64,000 nucleotides of DNA from Wylensekiella montiformis (GCF_009697385.1 NZ_VUNL01000004.1:62001-126000), one strand, 5' to 3'. Counted from the stretch's first letter, positions 18,041-26,499 are shown. Translations and numbers: made by a program. The notes: generated from the letters alone by a model not told the origin.

Positions 18041-18292
18041 TCTTCCGGGTTCGCTTTGCTCACCCACCTTCCCCCGAGGGGGAAGGCTTTTAAAAGTGCG
18101 GGGACGATGCTTCTTACGGGGCGTGGGGGACGCCCCTCTTCCGGGTGAGCTTTGCTCACCCACCTTCCCCCGAGGGGGAAGGCTTTTGGAAGTGCGGAGA
18201 TGATGCTTCTTATGGAGTGCGGGGAAAGCCACTCTTCCGGGTTTGCTTTGCTCACCCACCTTCCCCCGAGGGGGAAGGCTTTTGAAAGCGCG
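18041..18292. repeat. 96-bp tandem repeat, about 2.6 copies, with internal dyads
   Basis: Copies begin at 18041, 18137 and 18233 (last one partial). Each has a dyad CCTTCCCCC-GA-GGGGGAAGG (18067-18086, 18163-18182, 18259-18278) preceded by GGGT..GC-TTT-GCTCACCC; only copy 2 has this second stem perfect (GGGTGAGC/GCTCACCC). The 3' parts of the units vary. The unit resembles REP-like extragenic palindromes common in gut Firmicutes. It fills most of the 394-base gap between the DUF1659 gene and the next gene; frames crossing it are not genes. Confidence 0.85.
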
Positions 18293-18296
18293 GGGA

Positions 18297-18920
18297 TCAG
18301 GCTGAGGAGGCGCTTTGTTCGTCCGCTGGCTGGCCGGTGTGTTGCGGCGGCTCAGGGCCGCGGCCTTTCCAGTGATCCGGATCGATGAGTTCTTCTTCGG
18401 CCTGCCGGATGCGCCAGTATTCCCGGGCGAGGAGGAGATGATGCGCGTCCCGCCCTTCGTGCAGTTTCCGCCCGATGGTTTCTTTTCCCCAGAGAAGCGG
18501 CATGCAGGTGCCGGAGGGAAAGGCTACGGCGCCAAAGCGGCTGCAATGCGGGTGGTCTATGATGTATGCCGGATGGGCGACGTTGATATAGGCCATGGTC
18601 GTCTGGTGCGTAGAGCAGACCGGCGTCCGGTATTTCATCCCGACGAGCGTCATGTCCGGCGAAAGCGGGTAGATGCTGCCGTGACTCCTGCCGACGCTCC
18701 GTGCATAGTGCCTGCCGATCAGTCGGAAGATTTTATCCTCGCGCGCGGCATAGATATCGGCAACTGTGAAGATAGCGCAGTTTGTCAGCGCGACTTTTTT
18801 TCCCGTGCGCAGCAGGATCATGGTGCTCTCCCCGCCGTTTCCAGCCGTGTAAGGCCAGATTCCATCGACTTGATCTGCTGACGGCAGGGTTTGGAATAAC
18901 AAATTTTTCTTCAAGCTCAT
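18297..18920 (-). CDS. hypothetical protein, 207 aa
   Basis: I do not recognise this family with confidence. Visible features: STMILLRTGKKVALTNCAIF early, then a basic region (RLIGRHYARSVGRSHGS), LVGMKYRTPVCSTHQTTMAY, INVAHPAYIIDHPHCSRFGA, VAFPSGTCMPLLWGKETIGR, and a charged, low-complexity tail running into the repeat array. No signal peptide or membrane segment. The order of motifs has a vague likeness to small ComK-type regulators, but I would not assign that. GC-rich codon use fits the chromosome, and AAGGGG lies just before the ATG, though close. The long frames on the other strand are less convincing. Confidence 0.6.
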   Translation of the reverse strand: MSLKKNLLFQTLPSADQVDGIWPYTAGNGGESTMILLRTGKKVALTNCAIFTVADIYAAREDKIFRLIGRHYARSVGRSHGSIYPLSPDMTLVGMKYRTPVCSTHQTTMAYINVAHPAYIIDHPHCSRFGAVAFPSGTCMPLLWGKETIGRKLHEGRDAHHLLLAREYWRIRQAEEELIDPDHWKGRGPEPPQHTGQPADEQSASSA

Positions 18921-18963
18921 CGCCCCTTATAATATAATCCCTAAAGATTACTTGTTCCCCCTT

Positions 18964-18992
18964 ATTATGAACCAAAGTTTCATATTGTTCAA
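18964..18992 (-). promoter_or_regulatory. possible promoter of the 207-aa hypothetical gene
   Basis: Minus strand TTGAAC (18992-18987), 17 bases, CATAAT (18969-18964). A small dyad ATATTG-TT-CAATAT (18982-18995) overlaps the -35. The surrounding AT-rich stretch (18921-19053) holds no gene that I can support. Confidence 0.35.
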
Positions 18993-19053
18993 TATTGTTT
19001 TTAATAATTTTTATACTTTTTTCTAAAATTATCCATAAGTTATGGAATAAGAA

Positions 19054-19088
19054 AAAGACGCCGGCATGTGCGTACATGCAGCGTCTTT
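19054..19088 (-). terminator. intrinsic terminator downstream of the MFS gene
   Basis: AAAGACGC (19054-19061) pairs with GCGTCTTT (19081-19088), with an inner GCATGT/ACATGC stem, followed on the minus strand by TTTTTC. It lies about 135 bases after the MFS stop. A second small dyad AAAGGTT-TG-AACCTTT is at 19176-19191. Confidence 0.7.
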
Positions 19089-19223
19089 CTGGTATGGACC
19101 GGATGTTCACTGGATTTTCATCCGTAAAAAGCAGACGGATTCTCTTTTTTCTGTCCACTCTAAAAGGATTCCATTAAAGGTTTGAACCTTTGCCCGCGAA
19201 TCTACGAAACAGCCGGCGGCAGC

Positions 19224-20564
19224 TCAGGCTTCGACGGCGGGAGCGGCGTTTTTTTCTGCGGCCGCGGGATCGGCATCGTCGCGCACCTGACCGTTGAATT
19301 TGTATTTGACAGTCAGGACGAGCAGGCCGCTCGCGAGCATGAAGGCGCCCATGATGTAGTAGCCGATGTCAAAGCTTCCCGTCGTGGTTTTGACCCAGGC
19401 CATCATGTTCGGGCCGACCCAGCCTCCGAGGTTGCCGCAGGAGTTGATGAGCGCGATGGAGCCGGCGGCGGCGGGACCGGTCAGGAAGGTTGTCGGGATG
19501 GTCCACCATACGCCCATGGCCGCATGGATGCCGATCGCGGAGAGGCAGACGAGGAAGAGCGCCATGCCGAGGCTTGAGGCAAACGGCGAGAAGCCGAGGC
19601 CGACTGCGCCGACGAAGAGGGCGCCGGCGACGTGCCATACTTTGTCGCCGGTCATGGTCGCGGTCTTGCTGATGATGAGCTGGACGACGAGCGCCGCGGT
19701 CATGGGGATGGCGATGGCGCCGCCGAGCAGGGAGGTGGAAAGGCCGGAGAGTTCCTTGAGGACGGTCGGCATCCAGAAGTAGAAGCCCCAGAAACCAACG
19801 ACCCAGAGGAAGTAGATCAGGCAGAGCTTGAGCACTTTGGGATCATGGAAAGCCTGAAGGACGGTGTATTTTTTGCGGGCCTGCATACGGGCCTGTTCCT
19901 GCTGGAACTGCCCGGTCAGATATTCCTTTTCCGCGTCGCTCAGCCAGCTGACCTGATCCGGGCGGTCCTTGACGCAGAAGAAGAAGAACACGGCAAAGGC
20001 CAGCGCGGGAACGGCTTCGAGGATGAAGAGTTCCTGCCAGCCGTGCATGCCGAAGAAGGAGGTTTCGAGCAGTACGCCGGCGATCGGCGCGCCGATGATG
20101 TTCGAGAGCAGCAGGCTGGTGAGCATCAGGCTGGTCGCCCGGGAGCGCTCACCGGCTGTGAACCAGCGCGGGAAGAGTACCGAGTAGATGACCGGGTACA
20201 GGCTGGCTTCCGATGCGCCGAGCAGGAAGCGGCAGAGGAAGAACTGGAATTCTGTCGTGATGAAGGCCATGCCTACGCAGACCAGCCCCCAGGTGAACAT
20301 GATGCGGGCAATCCATTTCGTCGCGGAGAATTTTGCCGCGACAAGCGAGCCGGGAATCTCAAAAAGCAGATAGCCGATGAAGAAAATGCCGGCGCCCATG
20401 CCGAATACTTCCGGCGTAATCCACGGCAGGTCCTGCGTCATGGTGAGCTTGGCGTAGGCGACGTTTACGCGGTCGATGCAGGCGATGATGGATACCAGAA
20501 ATACCGGCAGGATGATGCGCAGGTCGCGCCGCCGTTTCAGGCTGGCAAAGTCAAGTTGTTCCAT
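19224..20564 (-). CDS. MFS transporter, anion:cation symporter (ACS) family
   Basis: Twelve membrane helices with the family pattern: IACIDRVNVAYAKLTMTQDL near the N-terminus (the D-R-x-N motif of the ACS/phthalate-permease group), GYLLFEIPGSLVAAKF, FLLGASEASLYPVIYSVLFP, and RSRATSLMLTSLLLSNIIGA. ACS members carry organic anions such as hexuronates, galactonate, tartrate or 4-hydroxyphenylacetate; substrate is not readable. TTAGGAGG precedes ATG 20564. The notable feature is its leader: a T-box with its own promoter ends just upstream, so expression should follow the charging of a tRNA. This points to an amino acid or a related acid as substrate or signal (inference). Confidence 0.85.
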   Translation of the reverse strand: MEQLDFASLKRRRDLRIILPVFLVSIIACIDRVNVAYAKLTMTQDLPWITPEVFGMGAGIFFIGYLLFEIPGSLVAAKFSATKWIARIMFTWGLVCVGMAFITTEFQFFLCRFLLGASEASLYPVIYSVLFPRWFTAGERSRATSLMLTSLLLSNIIGAPIAGVLLETSFFGMHGWQELFILEAVPALAFAVFFFFCVKDRPDQVSWLSDAEKEYLTGQFQQEQARMQARKKYTVLQAFHDPKVLKLCLIYFLWVVGFWGFYFWMPTVLKELSGLSTSLLGGAIAIPMTAALVVQLIISKTATMTGDKVWHVAGALFVGAVGLGFSPFASSLGMALFLVCLSAIGIHAAMGVWWTIPTTFLTGPAAAGSIALINSCGNLGGWVGPNMMAWVKTTTGSFDIGYYIMGAFMLASGLLVLTVKYKFNGQVRDDADPAAAEKNAAPAVEA

Positions 20565-20622
20565 AAATGATTCCTCCTAAGATAATCTCCATAAAAACAT
20601 CGGATAAAAGCATACAGAAAAT

Positions 20623-20946
20623 AAAAAAGCCCGTCCCCATTACAGGGACGGACCATTATTCCGCGTTACCACCCAGATTCCATGATTTGCTCATGGCACC
20701 TCAACGTACTCTGGCCGGGAAAACACTTTTTGTCTGCAACGTACCATCATACGCGTCTCCGGTAACGGGGAGAAACCGTGGCCGCCTACTTGCTGTCGGG
20801 TTCAGCGCCATGTCTCGGAGAGGATTTTCCTCTTCTGCTGTACTGCCGGCTTTCACCATCTCCGGCTCGCTATGCGTCTCAGCGGAAGCATACTCTTTCT
20901 CGTCATCAACTGTTTCTTTTGTGAGTATTGTGATTTGCAACTTATG
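20623..20946 (-). ncRNA. T-box riboswitch leader
   Basis: Read on the minus strand: a stem I region with AGAGTATG, AGCGAGCCGGAGATGGTG (the AGAGAG..GGTG apical motif) and GAGGAAAATCCTCTCCGAG, then the T-box core GGGTGGTAACGCGG at 20674-20661, and a terminator GTCCGTCCC/GGGACGGGC (20653-20629) followed by six T's. This is the canonical order: uncharged tRNA pairs with the specifier and the UGGN bulge to stop termination. I cannot assign the specifier codon safely by eye; the stem I 3' side around 20835-20820 is where to look. It controls the MFS gene at 19224-20564. Confidence 0.92.
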
Positions 20947-20952
20947 GATATT

Positions 20953-20981
20953 ATCATAGCGCCAAGATGTAAAGTTGTCAA
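20953..20981 (-). promoter_or_regulatory. sigma-70 promoter of the T-box/MFS transcript
   Basis: Minus strand TTGACA (20981-20976), 17-base spacer, TATGAT (20958-20953). Start near 20946, giving a leader of about 380 bases before the MFS start codon. Confidence 0.8.
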
Positions 20982-21015
20982 CCCCGGGCGCTGATTTTTT
21001 TCGCAAAACCGTGCA

Positions 21016-21489
21016 TCAGGAGGAAAGGCGCACGTTGAGAACGCCTTCGGGCCGGTCGAGATGCTTGTCGATGCGGCTGGCTTTTTGCGCGCCGTTCGTG
21101 AGAACGACCATCGTCGTAAGCGGTTTTCCTTCCCCGCGGATGATGCCTGCGTCAAAGCGGATCAGCGGATCGCCGCGATGAACGTTTGCGCCCTGCCGCG
21201 TCAGTGCCGCAAAGCCTTTCCCGCCGAGTTCGACGGTGTCCAGTCCGATGTGAATCAGCACTTCCAGACCGTCCGCGTCGATGGCGACGGCATGCAGGGT
21301 GTCGGCAAGCAGCCTGACCGTGCCGGCGGAGGGCGCGGCGATGGTGTCCGCCCCCTCCGCCGGTTCGACGGCAAAGCCGTCTCCCATGAGTTTCTGCGAG
21401 AATACTTCGTCTTCGACCGCCGTAATGTCGATGATGCGCCCATCAACCGGCGCGGCGATGTTTTTTTCTTTTTTGCCAAATCCAAACAT
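21016..21489 (-). CDS. PTS glucose-type EIIA protein (EIIA-Glc/Crr-like)
   Basis: A stand-alone 157-residue EIIA of the glucose superfamily: IAAPVDGRIIDITAVEDEVF at the N-terminus, GDGFAVEPAEG, and VLIHIGLDTVELGGKGFAAL, where the His of IHIGLDTV is the phosphorylated one. It receives phosphate from HPr and passes it to an EIIB. As NagE in the same operon has only IIC and IIB, this is its likely partner. It is the last gene of the amino-sugar operon, 26 bases after nagA, with AAAGGA upstream. In enteric bacteria EIIA-Glc also regulates; this is not shown here. Confidence 0.9.
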   Translation of the reverse strand: MFGFGKKEKNIAAPVDGRIIDITAVEDEVFSQKLMGDGFAVEPAEGADTIAAPSAGTVRLLADTLHAVAIDADGLEVLIHIGLDTVELGGKGFAALTRQGANVHRGDPLIRFDAGIIRGEGKPLTTMVVLTNGAQKASRIDKHLDRPEGVLNVRLSS

Positions 21490-21515
21490 AACGGTTTTCC
21501 TTTCTGCCGGCAGGG

Positions 21516-22679
21516 TCAGCCGGCCTGCCAGCGGCAGCGTCCGCCGACAATGGCTGCAAAGATCCGGATTTCTTCATCAAAAATCGCAAAGTCGGCCCGC
21601 TTGCCGGGAGCGATCGAGCCGAGCTGGTCATAGAGCCCGAGATCCTCTGCCGGATTTTTTGTGACGAGTTCGATGACTTCCGGCACCGATGCGCCGGTAT
21701 TCTCCCGGAAAAAGCGGACGCAGCGGTTCATGGCGGCTACGCTGCCGGCTATCGTTCCGTCTTCCAGCGTAGCCAGCTCGCCGCGCACGAGCACCTTCTG
21801 CCCGCCCAGTTCAGACGGACCGTCGCCCACTCCGCAGGCGCGCAGGGAATCCGTGATGAGAAGGATCCCGCCGCGCCCCTTCACCTTCCATACCAGCCGC
21901 TGGGCGGCGGGGCAGGAATGGACGTTGTCGGTGATGAGCTCGACCCGGGCGTCCGTGTCAAAGGCCGCGCCGACCGCGCCCGGCGCGCGATGGTGAAAGG
22001 CGCTCATGGCGTCATAAAGGTGGGTAAAGCGCCCGATGCCCTGTTCCCGCACGGCCCGGACCGCGGTTTCATAATCCGCGGCCGTATGGCCGATCGAGAC
22101 GCGGATGCCGGCCTTTTGGCACCGGCGGGCGAAGGTGTCGTCCGGCAGCGTTTCAGGCGCGACGGTCACGATGCGCACGACGTCGGCATAGGGTTCCAGA
22201 CGGCTCCAGTCGGGCGGCAGAATATGGCGGGCATCCTGCGAGCCTTTTTTCTCGGCGCTGATGAACGGGCCTTCCATGTGCGCACCGAGAACGCGGGCGC
22301 CCGCAGGCGGCTCGTTCATCGCGGCGCGCACATGGCCAAGCGCCGCGGCGATGTCCGCCCAGGCACAGGTCATGGTCGTCGGCAGGAAGGAAGTGACGCC
22401 GGTCTGCGGCAGGAACTGCTGCATCGTCCGGATCGCGGCCGGATCGTCGTCCATGGTGTCGCTCCCCGCACAGCCATGGATATGGACGTTGATAAAGCCC
22501 GGCGCGACATACCGTCCGCCCGCATCGAGGATCTCTTCACATCCTGCCGCATCGAAATCCTTTTCCTCCACGACCGCGCGGACCGCGTCCTCGTCGTAAA
22601 GAATGATTTTCCCCGTCTGCAGGGCAAAGGCCCCGTTTTCATCCGGCAGGATGCAGCGGCCGTTTCGTATGGCTTTCAT
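21516..22679 (-). CDS. nagA: N-acetylglucosamine-6-phosphate deacetylase
   Basis: Removes acetate from GlcNAc-6-P to give GlcN-6-P. Amidohydrolase features: APGFINVHIHGCAGSDTMDD (metal-binding H-x-H), AHMEGPFISAEKKGSQDARH, VSIGHTAADYETAV, FTHLYDAMSAFHHRAPG, and the catalytic Asp in LLITDSLRACG. About 387 aa, usual for NagA. The start is ATG 22679, overlapping the nagE stop (ATGA); a GTG two codons upstream is possible. In this operon it works between NagE uptake and NagB. Confidence 0.93.
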   Translation of the reverse strand: MKAIRNGRCILPDENGAFALQTGKIILYDEDAVRAVVEEKDFDAAGCEEILDAGGRYVAPGFINVHIHGCAGSDTMDDDPAAIRTMQQFLPQTGVTSFLPTTMTCAWADIAAALGHVRAAMNEPPAGARVLGAHMEGPFISAEKKGSQDARHILPPDWSRLEPYADVVRIVTVAPETLPDDTFARRCQKAGIRVSIGHTAADYETAVRAVREQGIGRFTHLYDAMSAFHHRAPGAVGAAFDTDARVELITDNVHSCPAAQRLVWKVKGRGGILLITDSLRACGVGDGPSELGGQKVLVRGELATLEDGTIAGSVAAMNRCVRFFRENTGASVPEVIELVTKNPAEDLGLYDQLGSIAPGKRADFAIFDEEIRIFAAIVGGRCRWQAG

Positions 22680-24058
22680 CGGCACACCTTCTTCATTTCA
22701 TCGGCCACATGCTCAGCCTGCGTGCCGAGAATGACCTGCACGGCCTGTCCCTTGCGGATCACGCCCTTAGCGCCCAGTTTTTTGAGCTCCGCCTCGTCCA
22801 CGAGTTCGCTGTTTCCCACCTTGAGGCGCAGACGCGTGATGCAGGAGGAGATTTCCAGCAGATTTCCTTCGCCGCCGAGGCCGGTGATCAGGGCCTGAAT
22901 GTAGGCGCTTTCTTCCGCGGCCACGGCGCCGTCTTCCTCTACCGTCTCATCGTCATACCGGCCGATGGTCGGGATATCAAAGTGACGGATGCCCCAGCTG
23001 AAAATCAGATAATAAAGGACAAAGAAGACCAGTCCGATGGGAATGATGAGCGCCGGTTTCGTCGCAAGCCCCCAGTTGAGCACATAGTCGATCGCACCGC
23101 CGGAAAAGCCGAAGCCGTGCAGGACGCCCATGCTGTATGTGACGGACAAGGCAAGCCCTGTAAGCACCGCGTGAACGGCATAGAGCGCCGGAGCGAGGAA
23201 CATGAACATGAACTCGATCGGCTCCGTGATGCCGGTCAGGAAAGAGGTAAAGGCCACGGAGGCCAGCGCACCCGCGATCTTCGGACGGTTTTTCGGCTTG
23301 GCCGCGCGGTACATCGCCAGCGCCACAGCCGGCATACCGAACATCATCATGACAAAGAAGCCGGCCATGAACATGCCTGCATGCGGGTCGCCCGCAAAGA
23401 ATCGGTTGAGGTCGCCGGTCGCAACGACGCCGGCCGGCGTCGTGTATTCGCCGAACACGAACCAGATGAAGCTGTTGAGGATATGATGAAGGCCGAACGG
23501 GATCAGCAGGCGGTTCAGCACGCCATAGACAAAGGTACCGACGACGCCGGCGCCTATGATCCACTCGCCGACGCCATGGATGAATGCCTGGCACGGCCCC
23601 CAGATCACGCCGAAGATTCCGGCCAGCACGATGGATACGACGGCGGTGACGATCGGAACAAACCGCCGCCCCGAGAAGAATCCCAAAAACTCCGGCAGTT
23701 TGATGTCATAATAGCGGTTGTACAAAATCCCGGCCTCAATGCCGCTGACGATACCGGCCAGCACGCTCATATTGAGATCCTTGTCGATGGCCTTGAGGCC
23801 GGAGGTCAGCACCAGATAGCCGATGGCGCCGGCCAAGCCTGCTGCGCCGTTGTTTTCACGCGCCAGACCGACGGCAATGCCGATGGCGAAGATCAGCGCC
23901 AGATTGTCAAAGACCGCGCCGCCGGCCTTGGTGATGAACGGGATATTGAATACGTCCGGCGCGCCGAGGCGCAGCAGCAGGGCTGCCGCCGGCAGTACGG
24001 CGACCGGCAGCATCAGCGCTTTGCCGATGCTTTGAAGTTTTTCCAAAAGATTGTTCAT
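22676..24058 (-). CDS. nagE: PTS N-acetylglucosamine transporter, EIICB
   Basis: An EIIC domain of the glucose family (about residues 1-370: SIGKALMLPVAVLPAAALLL, RFVPIVTAVVSIVLAGIFGV, GLHHILNSFIWFVFGEYTTP, TSFLTGITEPIEFMFMFLAP) fused to a C-terminal EIIB domain with the phospho-Cys in SSCITRLRLKVGNS. It has no EIIA domain, unlike E. coli NagE; the separate EIIA downstream should serve it. It imports and phosphorylates GlcNAc to GlcNAc-6-P. GAGGGGG precedes ATG 24058. Glucose rather than GlcNAc is possible by sequence, but the nagA/nagB/nanE context favours GlcNAc. Confidence 0.88.
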   Translation of the reverse strand: MNNLLEKLQSIGKALMLPVAVLPAAALLLRLGAPDVFNIPFITKAGGAVFDNLALIFAIGIAVGLARENNGAAGLAGAIGYLVLTSGLKAIDKDLNMSVLAGIVSGIEAGILYNRYYDIKLPEFLGFFSGRRFVPIVTAVVSIVLAGIFGVIWGPCQAFIHGVGEWIIGAGVVGTFVYGVLNRLLIPFGLHHILNSFIWFVFGEYTTPAGVVATGDLNRFFAGDPHAGMFMAGFFVMMMFGMPAVALAMYRAAKPKNRPKIAGALASVAFTSFLTGITEPIEFMFMFLAPALYAVHAVLTGLALSVTYSMGVLHGFGFSGGAIDYVLNWGLATKPALIIPIGLVFFVLYYLIFSWGIRHFDIPTIGRYDDETVEEDGAVAAEESAYIQALITGLGGEGNLLEISSCITRLRLKVGNSELVDEAELKKLGAKGVIRKGQAVQVILGTQAEHVADEMKKVCR

Positions 24059-24070
24059 GATGATTCCCCC

Positions 24071-24832
24071 TCAGAAGGTATATACGTGATTCTGTTTCCA
24101 CGCTTCCGGCAGACAAGCCGCCGCATCCCGGTCCACAATGACGGTGACGTCCCGGTGCAGCTGCAGGATGGAGGCCGGTGCCTCCGGCGTCACGCTGCCG
24201 CAGACCGCCTTGCGGACGGCTTCCGCTTTTTTCGGGCCATTGGCCAGCAGCACGACGCGGCGGGCCAGCATGATATTGCGGATGCCGAGGCTGATCGCAT
24301 AGCGCGGCACATCCTCTTCCCGCTCGAAAAAGCGCGCATTGGCCCGGATCGTCTCATCATCGAGACGCACCTTATGCGTCATCGCCTCGAACTGAATATC
24401 CGGTTCATTGAAGCCGATATGCGCATTCTGGCCGATGCCGAGCACCTGCAGATCGATCCCTCCGGCCCGGCGGATCCGCTCATCGTAGCGCCGTCCCTCC
24501 GCGGACAGATCCTCCGCCATGCCGTCGGGCACAAAGCAGCGCGACGGATCCAGATTGACTCGTGAAAACAGATGCTCCTGCATGAAATAATGATAGCTTT
24601 CCGGATTTTCCGGGTTCATCCCGACGTATTCATCCAGATTAAACGTCGTAACGGAAGAGAAATCCAGCCCGATCGTCTCATGCACCTTGATGAGCATGTC
24701 ATACAGTCCGACCGGCGTGCTCCCCGTCGCCAGCCCCAGGACGCTCGCGGGCTTCAGATAGAGCTGCCCCGCGACGATCTTGGCCGCTTCCCGGCTCATG
24801 CCGTCATAATCTTCGGTAAAAATAATCCGCAT
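24071..24832 (-). CDS. nagB: glucosamine-6-phosphate deaminase
   Basis: Converts GlcN-6-P to fructose-6-P and ammonia, feeding glycolysis. Motifs: LGLATGSTPVGLYDMLI, TFNLDEYVGMNPENPESYHY (catalytic Asp and the lid), GIGQNAHIGFNEPD (catalytic Asp-His-Glu region) and MLARRVVLLANGPKKAEAVR. 253 aa is normal. AGGGG precedes ATG 24832; 12-17 base gaps to both neighbours show cotranscription. Confidence 0.94.
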   Translation of the reverse strand: MRIIFTEDYDGMSREAAKIVAGQLYLKPASVLGLATGSTPVGLYDMLIKVHETIGLDFSSVTTFNLDEYVGMNPENPESYHYFMQEHLFSRVNLDPSRCFVPDGMAEDLSAEGRRYDERIRRAGGIDLQVLGIGQNAHIGFNEPDIQFEAMTHKVRLDDETIRANARFFEREEDVPRYAISLGIRNIMLARRVVLLANGPKKAEAVRKAVCGSVTPEAPASILQLHRDVTVIVDRDAAACLPEAWKQNHVYTF

Positions 24833-24849
24833 AACAATCCCCTTTTCTC

Positions 24850-25569
24850 TTATCCTGTCCTGCCGTCATGATCTGCCCGTACAGAGCGGCTGGATTCCGG
24901 CGCCAATGCGCGGGCAAAGGATGCCGCGATACACTGCGGTCTGGTGATGGCCGAGCCGATAATCGGGGCAAAGGCCCCGGCCTGCATGACCGCCTTCACC
25001 TCCTCCCCGGTCCGGATGCGCCCCTCCGCAAAGACCGGAACCGGCAGCGCTGCCGCAAGCCGCTTCACGAGCGCAATGTCCGGGCCGTCTGTCTGCGGCG
25101 AATACGGCGTATAGCCGGACATCGTCGTGGCGACGGCGTCTGCGCCGATTCCGGCCGCTTCCAGCCCCTCCTCATAGGTGGAGATATCCGCCAGTACGGC
25201 CCGGCCGGCAGCATGGATCAGCGCCACCAGATCTTCCGTCCGCTCCCCCTGCGGGCGCACGCGATCCGTCATATCAAGCGCTATGACCTCGCAGCCTGCC
25301 GCGATCAGCTCGCGGACCTCGCCGGATGTCGGCGTGATATAAATATCCGAGTCCGCATAGCTGCGTTTAATCAGTCCGAAAACCGGCAGGCCGGCCAGCT
25401 CCCGGATCGCGCGAATATCCGCCGTCCCCTGCGCGCGGATAGCCGCTGCTCCCCCTTCTTTCGCCGCGAGCGCCATGCGCCCCATGATCGGCGCGCCGTA
25501 GAGCGGTTCGTCAGGAAGCGCCTGACAGGAAACGATCAGCCGCCCCTTGAGCTCTGCAAACGAAAACAT
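24850..25569 (-). CDS. nanE: putative N-acetylmannosamine-6-phosphate 2-epimerase
   Basis: Interconverts ManNAc-6-P and GlcNAc-6-P, linking sialic acid or ManNAc use to the NagA/NagB route. NanE-type TIM barrel: LIVSCQALPDEPLYGAPIMG, AIRAQGTADIRAIRELAGLP, VFGLIKRSYADSDIYITPTS, ADISTYEEGLEAAGIGADAV, TTMSGYTPYSPQTDGPDIAL, and VFAEGRIRTGEEVKAVM. The catalytic Lys (GLIKRSY) is visible. GGGAG lies 8 bases before ATG 25569. No sialidase, neuraminate lyase or NanK gene is in the window. Confidence 0.92.
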   Translation of the reverse strand: MFSFAELKGRLIVSCQALPDEPLYGAPIMGRMALAAKEGGAAAIRAQGTADIRAIRELAGLPVFGLIKRSYADSDIYITPTSGEVRELIAAGCEVIALDMTDRVRPQGERTEDLVALIHAAGRAVLADISTYEEGLEAAGIGADAVATTMSGYTPYSPQTDGPDIALVKRLAAALPVPVFAEGRIRTGEEVKAVMQAGAFAPIIGSAITRPQCIAASFARALAPESSRSVRADHDGRTG

Positions 25570-25582
25570 ATGCTCATCTCCC

Positions 25583-26425
25583 TTACCGCAGGCGGCGCAT
25601 GGCCAGCGCCGTCCGCTGTTTGTTTTCCGCCGCCAGATCGGCGCGCTGCTTGACGATCTGCGTATAAAGCAGATCGAGAATAAAGCTCTGCGCCATCTTT
25701 ACCGAAACGGAACCTGTCTCCAGCAGCGTTTCCCGGCCGACATACGGAAGGACTTCCTCCGCCGCCTGTGCCAGCGCAGACGATGGCGCGGCGGTAATCG
25801 CCATCAGGGAAGCCCCGTTCTCTCCGGCCAGCCGAACCGTCTCGACCACCTCCGGCGACTCGCCCGAATGAGAGATCGCGACAAAAAGCGTCCCCGGGCC
25901 GGAAAGCGCGGCCTTCATCATCATGATGTGTGAGTTCGCGCTGCTTTCGCTGCGCAGCCCGATCCGGAAAAATTTGTACGAGGCGTCCCGCGCGAGAAAG
26001 CCCGAGTTGCCGAGTCCGATAAAGAACAGCTCTTCCGCCGCCAGCATCCGGTCCGCGCAGCGCTCGATGAGTCCGTCCGGCAGGGCCGCAAGCGTCTGAT
26101 CCAGCGCATCGCAATAGGCGTCCAAAAGCTTGCGTCCCGTGATCCGCGCCGGCTCATCGGGCGATATGCTGCAGTCGATGATCTGCCGGTTCCGGCGCTG
26201 CGTATACTCTTCCGCAAAGCCGACCTTGAACAGATGAAAGCTGGCGTACCCCATCTTTTTCACAAAGCGTGTCACCGTGGATTCCGCTATGCCGACACGC
26301 CGGGCCAGCTCGGCGATAGCCGTGACGGGAACCTCTTCCGGGTTCGCCTTCATGTAGGCAATCAGCTTCCGATCCGCCTTGGACGGCCGGAAATCGGGCC
26401 GGTCAAGGTTCCCCATAATACTCAT
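25583..26425 (-). CDS. MurR/RpiR family transcriptional regulator
   Basis: N-terminal HTH_6 domain (residues ~10-85: FRPSKADRKLIAYMKANPEE, VTAIAELARRVGIAESTVTR, FVKKMGYASFHLFKVGF) and a C-terminal SIS sugar-phosphate-binding domain (ELFFIGLGNSGFLARDASYK, LFVAISHSGESPEVVETVRL, AGENGASLMAITAAPSSALA). These regulators sense phosphosugars such as GlcNAc-6-P or MurNAc-6-P. The frame is open upstream, but GGAGG is spaced 7 bases from ATG 26425 (MSIMGNL), so I start there (280 aa). It is the first gene of the amino-sugar operon and an inverted repeat lies 75 bases upstream, so it likely autoregulates the operon. Confidence 0.9.
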   Translation of the reverse strand: MSIMGNLDRPDFRPSKADRKLIAYMKANPEEVPVTAIAELARRVGIAESTVTRFVKKMGYASFHLFKVGFAEEYTQRRNRQIIDCSISPDEPARITGRKLLDAYCDALDQTLAALPDGLIERCADRMLAAEELFFIGLGNSGFLARDASYKFFRIGLRSESSANSHIMMMKAALSGPGTLFVAISHSGESPEVVETVRLAGENGASLMAITAAPSSALAQAAEEVLPYVGRETLLETGSVSVKMAQSFILDLLYTQIVKQRADLAAENKQRTALAMRRLR

Positions 26426-26499
26426 GTCCATCCCTCCCAGATAATAAATCGAATTAAATTTCATATTTACCAAAATTATCCTAGCATAAGCGCAATAAA

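Noticed and set aside
17635-18255. A 206-codon minus-strand frame across the 96-bp repeats
   Set aside because: Repetitive product (PEEG..GGRWVSKA repeats) made by the tandem repeat; overlaps the DUF1659 gene in another frame.
18041-18292. Possible CRISPR array
   Set aside because: Only 2.6 units of 96 bp with no short repeat/unique spacer pattern and no cas genes; it is a tandem repeat with dyads.
18733-19158. A 141-codon minus-strand frame upstream of the 207-aa gene
   Set aside because: It passes through a terminator hairpin and an AT-rich promoter region and overlaps the better-supported 207-aa frame.
20820-20840. Assignment of a T-box specifier codon
   Set aside because: By eye several codons (GAG, GAA, AAT, TGG) could be aligned; without a covariance model I do not choose.
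22709-24565. A 618-codon plus-strand open frame antisense to nagE and nagB
   Set aside because: It is a shadow of GC-rich codon bias; the minus-strand genes have clear family motifs and Shine-Dalgarno sites, and the antisense product is a low-complexity, His/Arg/Asp-rich sequence.
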